Positions 8,455-14,989 of a DNA stretch of 14,989 bases are shown one piece after another. Made by a program: the position numbers and the translations under genes. This DNA comes from Acidobacteriota bacterium (GTDB lineage Bacteria; Acidobacteriota; Terriglobia; Terriglobales; Acidobacteriaceae). Numbering within the stretch: the first letter of the stretch is position 1; each line of letters begins with the position of its first letter. The notes under the pieces were generated by a model. That model had not been told where the DNA came from. It made no database searches and saw only the letters and a list, made by a program, of their open reading frames with translations. The stretch is from positions 1 through 14,989 of the forward strand of contig JAJZDO010000361.1 of NCBI GenBank assembly GCA_021805955.1, written 5' to 3'.

Positions 8455-9006
8455 TTAATGCTCCACTTCGATGACGGAGACCGGGTGCAGCGACTCCAGC
8501 AGGGAACGTGTGTCCGTCACGGAAAACCGTGGATCGTCGGCCTCCAGGCAAAGGAAAAATTTGTCGGAAGTTGCGCCGTTGCGAAAATTCGGAGCATTGA
8601 AGAGGGGATGGTACGGCGCAGGCAACCGATTCAGTGCCAACATGCCGAAACCCGCGCAAAGCCCCGCCCATAGAATTGTCCATTCGTAGGCTGGGATGAT
8701 AAAGGCCACCCAGGAAAACTTGCCGCGCCCGGCAATGTTGAGCGGATAGGCCCAAATGGAAACCCACGATTCCAGCGTAAACATGGCCAGTCCGCCTAGG
8801 ATGCCTCCCAGAAGGCATACCCGAGACACACCCTTCTCCTTCGGCTCATCGAAGCCCATGGCTTCTGCGGCCTCTTCCACCGGATACGGCGTGTAGCAGT
8901 CCATGCGCCGGTACCCGGCTCCATAGGAAGCCTTGGCCGCCATTACCAGTTCAGTCGGCGTGTCAAACTCAGCCAGCAATCCGTAAATCCCTTCGCGCAC
9001 TGGCAT
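8455..9006 (-). CDS. actD: Alternative Complex III subunit ActD (DUF3341)
   Basis: A 183-residue protein with the DUF3341 layout. An N-terminal domain opens with GIYGLLAEFDTPTELV and continues through MDCYTPYPVEE (35-45). Two membrane helices (about 62-86 and 98-124) follow, then a short domain ending in LLESLHPVSVIEVEH. The helices form a hairpin beside the NrfD-like subunits in known ACIII structures; no cofactor is bound and the role is structural. The ATG at 9006 shares one base with the actC stop (TGATG), with a G-rich Shine-Dalgarno-like run just upstream. This indicates translational coupling to actC. The length is typical. Confidence 0.94.
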   Translation of the reverse strand: MPVREGIYGLLAEFDTPTELVMAAKASYGAGYRRMDCYTPYPVEEAAEAMGFDEPKEKGVSRVCLLGGILGGLAMFTLESWVSIWAYPLNIAGRGKFSWVAFIIPAYEWTILWAGLCAGFGMLALNRLPAPYHPLFNAPNFRNGATSDKFFLCLEADDPRFSVTDTRSLLESLHPVSVIEVEH

Positions 9007-10430
9007 CAGTCACCCCCCTTGTGCTGAAGCTCTGCTTCATTGATCTTTGCGCCCGGCAAAATCTGGCGGATTTCCGACATGGGAATCATCGGTAACAAGC
9101 GAATAAACAGGAAGAACAAGGCTGTGAATAGGCCCATCGTTCCGACAAACGTCATGTAGTCCCAGCGCGTGGCACGATAGGTTCCCCAGGAAGACGGCAG
9201 GTAATCACGCGTCAAACTGGTCACGACAATCACAAAGCGTTCAAACCACATTCCCGTGTTCACAATCAGGGATACGATAAACAGGTACACCACATTCTGC
9301 CGCAGGCGGCGGGACCAAAGGGTAGTTAGCGGGAACGCGATGTTGGAGAAGATGAGAATCCAGTAGGACCAGCCCATGGGCCCGAAGATGCGGTTCCACG
9401 CCATAAAGAATTCCCATTTGTCCGCCGAATACCAGGCATACGCGATGTCGGTCATGTAGCCGTAGGCCACAATAAACCCGGTTGCCAGCATCACTTTGCC
9501 GCAGTTGTCCAGATGCCGCAGGGTAATCAGGTCTTCCAGGTGATAGAACTTGCGGATTGGAATCGCCAGCGTCAGCACCATGGCGAACCCGGAGTAAATG
9601 GCGCCCGCAACGAAGTACGGCGGAAAAATTGTTGTATGCCAGCCCGGCATGATCGCCACAGCAAAATCAAAGCTGATGACGGTATGCACGGAAAGGACCA
9701 GCGGCGTCGCCAAGCCCGCCAGCAGCAGCGATGCGGTTTCATATCGCATCCAGTGGCGGGCGGAACCGCGCCAGCCGAGCGCCATCTGGCCATAGATAAA
9801 GCGGCCGAATTTGGACTTCGCACGATCTCGCATCGTTCCAAGATCGGGGATCATTCCGATATACCAGAACACCACCGAGATGGTCGCATAGGTGGAGACC
9901 GCAAATACGTCCCACATCAGCGGGGAACGGAACTGCGGCCAATAGTTCATCGTGTTCGGATACGGAAAGAGCCAGTAAATCGCCAGCCACGGTCGCCCGG
10001 TATGGATCACCGGGAACATGGCGGCGCAGACCACGGCAAACAGCGTCATGGCTTCCGCAAAACGGTTGATGGAGTTGCGCCACTTCTGTTTGAACAAAAG
10101 AAGAATGGCGGAGATCAGCGTTCCGGCGTGGCCAATCCCGATCCACCAGACGAAGTTGATGATCGCGAAGCCCCAGGCGACCGGCATGGTGATGCCCCAG
10201 ATGCCCGTGCCTTTCAGGAACAGCCAGGTCACTGCCACCAGAAGCATCATCGCGATGCTGCCCGCCAGCGCAAAGCCGAAGAACCATCCCAGCGGCGTGT
10301 GCGGCGTCAGCACAATGCGCGTCAGCTTCTCTGTGACCGAGCGGAAGGTATGCCCAGGCGCAATGACCCGCTGTTCTCCCGTCTCCGGGTCGATCATCGG
10401 ATTTTGCGGCGAAATATCTTTTGTAGCCAT
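9006..10430 (-). CDS. actC: Alternative Complex III subunit ActC, NrfD/PsrC-like quinol-site membrane subunit
   Basis: A 474-residue protein with about ten transmembrane helices, homologous to the NrfD/PsrC membrane subunits of molybdoenzyme-type complexes. Landmarks are WWIGIGHAGTLISAILLLF (95-113), the HTGRPW segment near 143-148, and PNTMNYWPQFRSPLMWDVF (158-176). These match the ActC group, which forms the main quinol-oxidation site next to the ActB Fe-S clusters. The ATG at 10430 gives the usual family N-terminus MATKDISPQ, with GAGGG about eleven bases upstream. A TTG at 10451 would add seven residues and has no better ribosome site. It follows actB after a 79-bp gap, the longest inside the act genes, and is coupled to actD. 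Confidence 0.96.
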   Translation of the reverse strand: MATKDISPQNPMIDPETGEQRVIAPGHTFRSVTEKLTRIVLTPHTPLGWFFGFALAGSIAMMLLVAVTWLFLKGTGIWGITMPVAWGFAIINFVWWIGIGHAGTLISAILLLFKQKWRNSINRFAEAMTLFAVVCAAMFPVIHTGRPWLAIYWLFPYPNTMNYWPQFRSPLMWDVFAVSTYATISVVFWYIGMIPDLGTMRDRAKSKFGRFIYGQMALGWRGSARHWMRYETASLLLAGLATPLVLSVHTVISFDFAVAIMPGWHTTIFPPYFVAGAIYSGFAMVLTLAIPIRKFYHLEDLITLRHLDNCGKVMLATGFIVAYGYMTDIAYAWYSADKWEFFMAWNRIFGPMGWSYWILIFSNIAFPLTTLWSRRLRQNVVYLFIVSLIVNTGMWFERFVIVVTSLTRDYLPSSWGTYRATRWDYMTFVGTMGLFTALFFLFIRLLPMIPMSEIRQILPGAKINEAELQHKGGD

Positions 10431-10509
10431 GCTTCGTGCGACCCTCTTCAATTCGCTAAGGTTTCCCTTGCTGCGTCAGCCTTCAACTATCTGTGCATCG
10501 CTTTGTCGA
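10431..10509 (-). other. 79-bp gap between actB and actC
   Basis: This is the longest spacer among the act genes; its neighbours overlap or are spaced by a few bases. It holds two small inverted repeats, GCTG-cgt-CAGC at 10470-10480 and AAGG-tttc-CCTT at 10458-10469. Both have only four-base stems and no T-run, so neither is a convincing terminator. I see no promoter. A role as an mRNA processing or stability spacer separating actAB from actCDEF is possible but unsupported. Confidence 0.3.
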
Positions 10510-13778
<3,269 letters not shown>

Positions 13779-13782
<4 letters not shown>

Positions 13783-14684
13783 CGATGACAGGTGTCACAG
13801 CTGGTAAGCTGCCGCGGCGGACGAATATGGTATTGCACCAGCAGATAATTCCCAAGGGACTTTTGGTCCGTGAATTTCACGAAATGCGGATTGACCGGGA
13901 CTTGCGCGTCGACCGACCCACCGCCCGAAGAAGACCACGATTGCATGTCCGCAAAACCCGGCGAGTCTGTGCCTGTACGGGGACTCGCCGGTGGGTCGAG
14001 AGCGGCCACCTGGGCGGCATCATTGTCAGGATTCTGCGTAACGCAATTCACCAACTGTGCCGTCGGAACGCCGGGAGTGGTGGGCTGGTTCGTACACCAG
14101 ACCGGATGCAGCGTCGACGGACCTTCCCATGCCATCTGGTAGATTTCCGACGTCGGGCGGAGGTTCTTGACTGGGTTGCGATGACAGTTCAAACACCATT
14201 CCATCTGCAGCGTGTTGGCCTGGTAGGTCAGCGGCATCTCATCGATGCGGCCATGACAGGTCGAACAGCCGATGCCCTTGTTGACATGGATGGAGTGATC
14301 GAAATACACGTAGTCCGGCAGGTCGTGCACCTTGGTCCACACAACCGACTGACCGGTCGCCCAACTATTGCGCACCGGGCCCAGCAGGTCGGCATTGGTC
14401 CAGACTTGCGCGTGGCAATTCATGCAGGTCTTGGTGGGCGGAATGCCCGCGTAGCTCGATTTCTCCACCGACGTATGGCAGTACTGGCATTGCAGGCCCA
14501 GCCCCTGCACATGGTGCTTATGGCTGAAGGGAACAGGCTGCTCTGGACGCTGGCCCTGGCGGGTGACCCACGGAGAACGCTGCAGGTAGTTGAGCGTCAC
14601 GCCCACTCCGATCAAAATCACTCCAAAAAGCACGAGGCTAATCCGAGTCAGCGAATTGGAACTACGATCAAAAATCTGCGCCAT
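13779..14684 (-). CDS. actA: Alternative Complex III subunit ActA, membrane-anchored pentaheme cytochrome c
   Basis: A 301-residue cytochrome with an uncleaved N-terminal membrane anchor (about 13-33) and five CXXCH sites: CQYCH (66-70), CMNCH (87-91), CSTCH (140-144), CLNCH (164-168) and CDTCH (296-300), the last at the extreme C-terminus. Several further His (for example the SHKHH cluster at 54-58, H130 and H133) can serve as distal ligands, as in class III multiheme cytochromes. Together with ActE this gives the six hemes c known for ACIII. A low-complexity Ser/Gly/Asp/Pro-rich linker (about 200-255) separates heme sites 4 and 5 and includes two non-heme Cys nearby (197, 214). The ATG at 14684 is preceded by GGGAAG about nine bases upstream. 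It is the first gene of the run. Confidence 0.95.
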
Positions 14685-14709
14685 GTGTAGGTGCTTCCCT
14701 GCCTGCTTA

Positions 14710-14726
14710 CCTGGCGTTTAGCCAGG
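14710..14726. repeat. Perfect hairpin CCTGGC-gttta-GCCAGG just upstream of actA
   Basis: A six-base GC-rich stem with a five-base loop, ending 26 bases before the actA start on the minus strand. It has no following T-run in the direction of transcription, so it is not a terminator. In mRNA it would be a stable leader hairpin near the ribosome site and could affect stability or translation of actA. Confidence 0.55.
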
Positions 14727-14789
14727 CTTGTTGATTTTGCCCCGAACCCATCGCAGCGGGCGATTTTCCTCGCGATGAGCGAACACGGG

Positions 14790-14805
14790 TTTTTGGTTGC
14801 AAAAA
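14790..14805. repeat. Inverted repeat TTTTTG-gttg-CAAAAA in the actA leader
   Basis: A perfect six-base inverted repeat with a four-base loop, about 105 bases upstream of actA. It is AT-rich, so it would be a weak hairpin in RNA but a plausible protein-binding dyad in DNA. It is downstream of the candidate transcript start. Confidence 0.4.
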
Positions 14806-14886
14806 TTAAGGTTTGGCGCCGTGGAAAATTTAGGCGACCCGAAAAAAAGAGTACAGGAGCAATGGAAAGTTCGGCAACCCCAAACC

Positions 14887-14915
14887 AATATTTCTAGGAA
14901 AAATTTTCCTGTGAA
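14887..14915 (-). promoter_or_regulatory. Candidate sigma70-like promoter for the act-cox run
   Basis: On the minus strand, TTCACA (14910-14915, five of six to TTGACA) is followed after exactly 17 bases by AATATT (14887-14892, four of six to TATAAT). It faces actA and predicts a transcript start near 14880. The spacer is almost filled by a 15-base palindrome. AT-rich sequence can yield such matches by chance, so this is a candidate only. Confidence 0.35.
14896..14910. repeat. 15-base palindrome in the spacer of the candidate actA promoter
   Basis: AGGAAAA-a-TTTTCCT is perfectly symmetric around one central base. It lies between the proposed -10 and -35 hexamers, which is a classic place for a repressor operator. 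Its centre is about 20 bases (two helical turns) from that of the next palindrome at 14917-14928. Confidence 0.5.
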
Positions 14916-14916
14916 T

Positions 14917-14928
14917 GAAAATATTTTC
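14917..14928. repeat. 12-base palindrome directly upstream of the candidate -35
   Basis: GAAAATATTTTC is a perfect dyad. It shares the GAAAA/TTTTC arms of the palindrome at 14896-14910 but with a two-base centre. It abuts the proposed -35 hexamer, a position used by activators or UP elements. Confidence 0.45.
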
Positions 14929-14964
14929 TATAAAACTGCTAATCCACAATCCGCTTGCATCCAC

Positions 14965-14989
14965 GCCAGGTGCCCTTGCAATGCCTGGC
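14965..14989. repeat. Inverted repeat GCCAGG ... CCTGGC at the right edge
   Basis: A six-base stem with a 13-base loop, running to the last base of the window, so its full extent is unknown. The arms have the same sequence as those of the hairpin at 14710-14726, in opposite order, so the two sets of arms could also pair with each other across the region. It may belong to the next gene's terminator or to the control region. Confidence 0.4.

Larger units (their letters stand above)
14685..14989 (-). other. Control region and leader upstream of actA; no gene seen
   Basis: About 305 bases to the window edge with no convincing coding frame on either strand. The stretch from about 14880 to 14940 is distinctly AT-rich compared with the GC-rich genes beside it. 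It contains five perfect inverted repeats (listed separately), several copies of a GGAAAA/TTTTCC half-site (14823-14828, 14765-14769 partly, 14897-14909), and a promoter-like pair of hexamers facing actA. If that promoter is used, the transcript would have an untranslated leader of roughly 195 bases. The region probably controls the entire act-cox run. Confidence 0.6.

Noticed and set aside
14842..14848. T-run on the minus strand as a possible terminator of an upstream gene
   Set aside because: No stem precedes the T-run in the direction of transcription.
14691..14897. Plus-strand open frame of 68 codons in the actA upstream region
   Set aside because: There is no ribosome site at the first ATG, it has odd composition, and it runs through the inverted repeats. 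I see no support for a divergent gene.
14862..14897. Eleven-residue leader peptide candidate on the plus strand with AGGAG just before its ATG
   Set aside because: The spacing from AGGAG to ATG is only two bases, it points away from actA, and there is no attenuator-like structure after it.
14941..14989. Sigma54-type promoter (GG-N10-GC) upstream of actA
   Set aside because: Several GG and GC pairs occur on the minus strand, but I found none with the required ten-base spacing in the consensus context.

Overview
The window is almost entirely a single co-directional (minus-strand) respiratory gene cluster of about 14.3 kb. It reads right to left from a control region at 14685-14989 to the start of an unrelated amino-acid metabolism gene at the left edge. 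The gene order is actA-actB-actC-actD-actE-actF, a small conserved one-helix membrane protein, a SCO1/SenC-type copper chaperone, coxB-coxA-coxC-coxD, a small unknown membrane protein, then the 5' part of a Kbl-type glycine C-acetyltransferase. I see no RNA genes, CRISPR arrays, insertion sequences or phage genes.

The act genes encode Alternative Complex III (ACIII), a quinol:electron-acceptor oxidoreductase that replaces the bc1 complex in many bacteria. The parts visible here are a membrane-anchored pentaheme cytochrome (ActA), a large Tat-exported Fe-S protein with a molybdoenzyme-like N-terminal domain (ActB), two NrfD-like polytopic quinol-site subunits (ActC, ActF), a DUF3341 two-helix subunit (ActD) and a monoheme lipoprotein cytochrome c (ActE). 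The cox genes encode a caa3-type heme-copper oxidase: CoxB carries both a CuA site and a fused cytochrome c domain, and CoxA has the YSHP motif of the A2 subfamily. Together they form a quinol-to-oxygen chain: quinol, ActC/ActF, ActB Fe-S clusters, ActA/ActE hemes, CoxB heme c, CuA, heme a, then heme a3/CuB. SCO would load CuA.

Organism: the ACIII + SCO + caa3 order, the fused ActB, the moderately high GC content and the use of GTG/TTG starts suggest an aerobic Gram-negative bacterium, most likely Acidobacteriota. This is an inference from gene order and protein style, not a database result. Similar cassettes occur in Bacteroidota, Planctomycetota, Rhodothermota and others.

Genes are tightly packed (ATGA overlaps at actA/actB and coxB/coxA, TGATG at actC/actD, 14-bp overlap after actF), so one or a few polycistronic mRNAs are likely. 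The region upstream of actA is AT-rich and unusually dense in perfect inverted repeats. One of them lies in the spacer of a plausible sigma70-like promoter, which is the most interesting regulatory signal in the window. The two least explained proteins are the 230-aa one-helix protein (5711-6403) and the 146-aa multi-helix protein (462-902). The core system itself is a known type, and I did not find evidence of a wholly new biochemical system.
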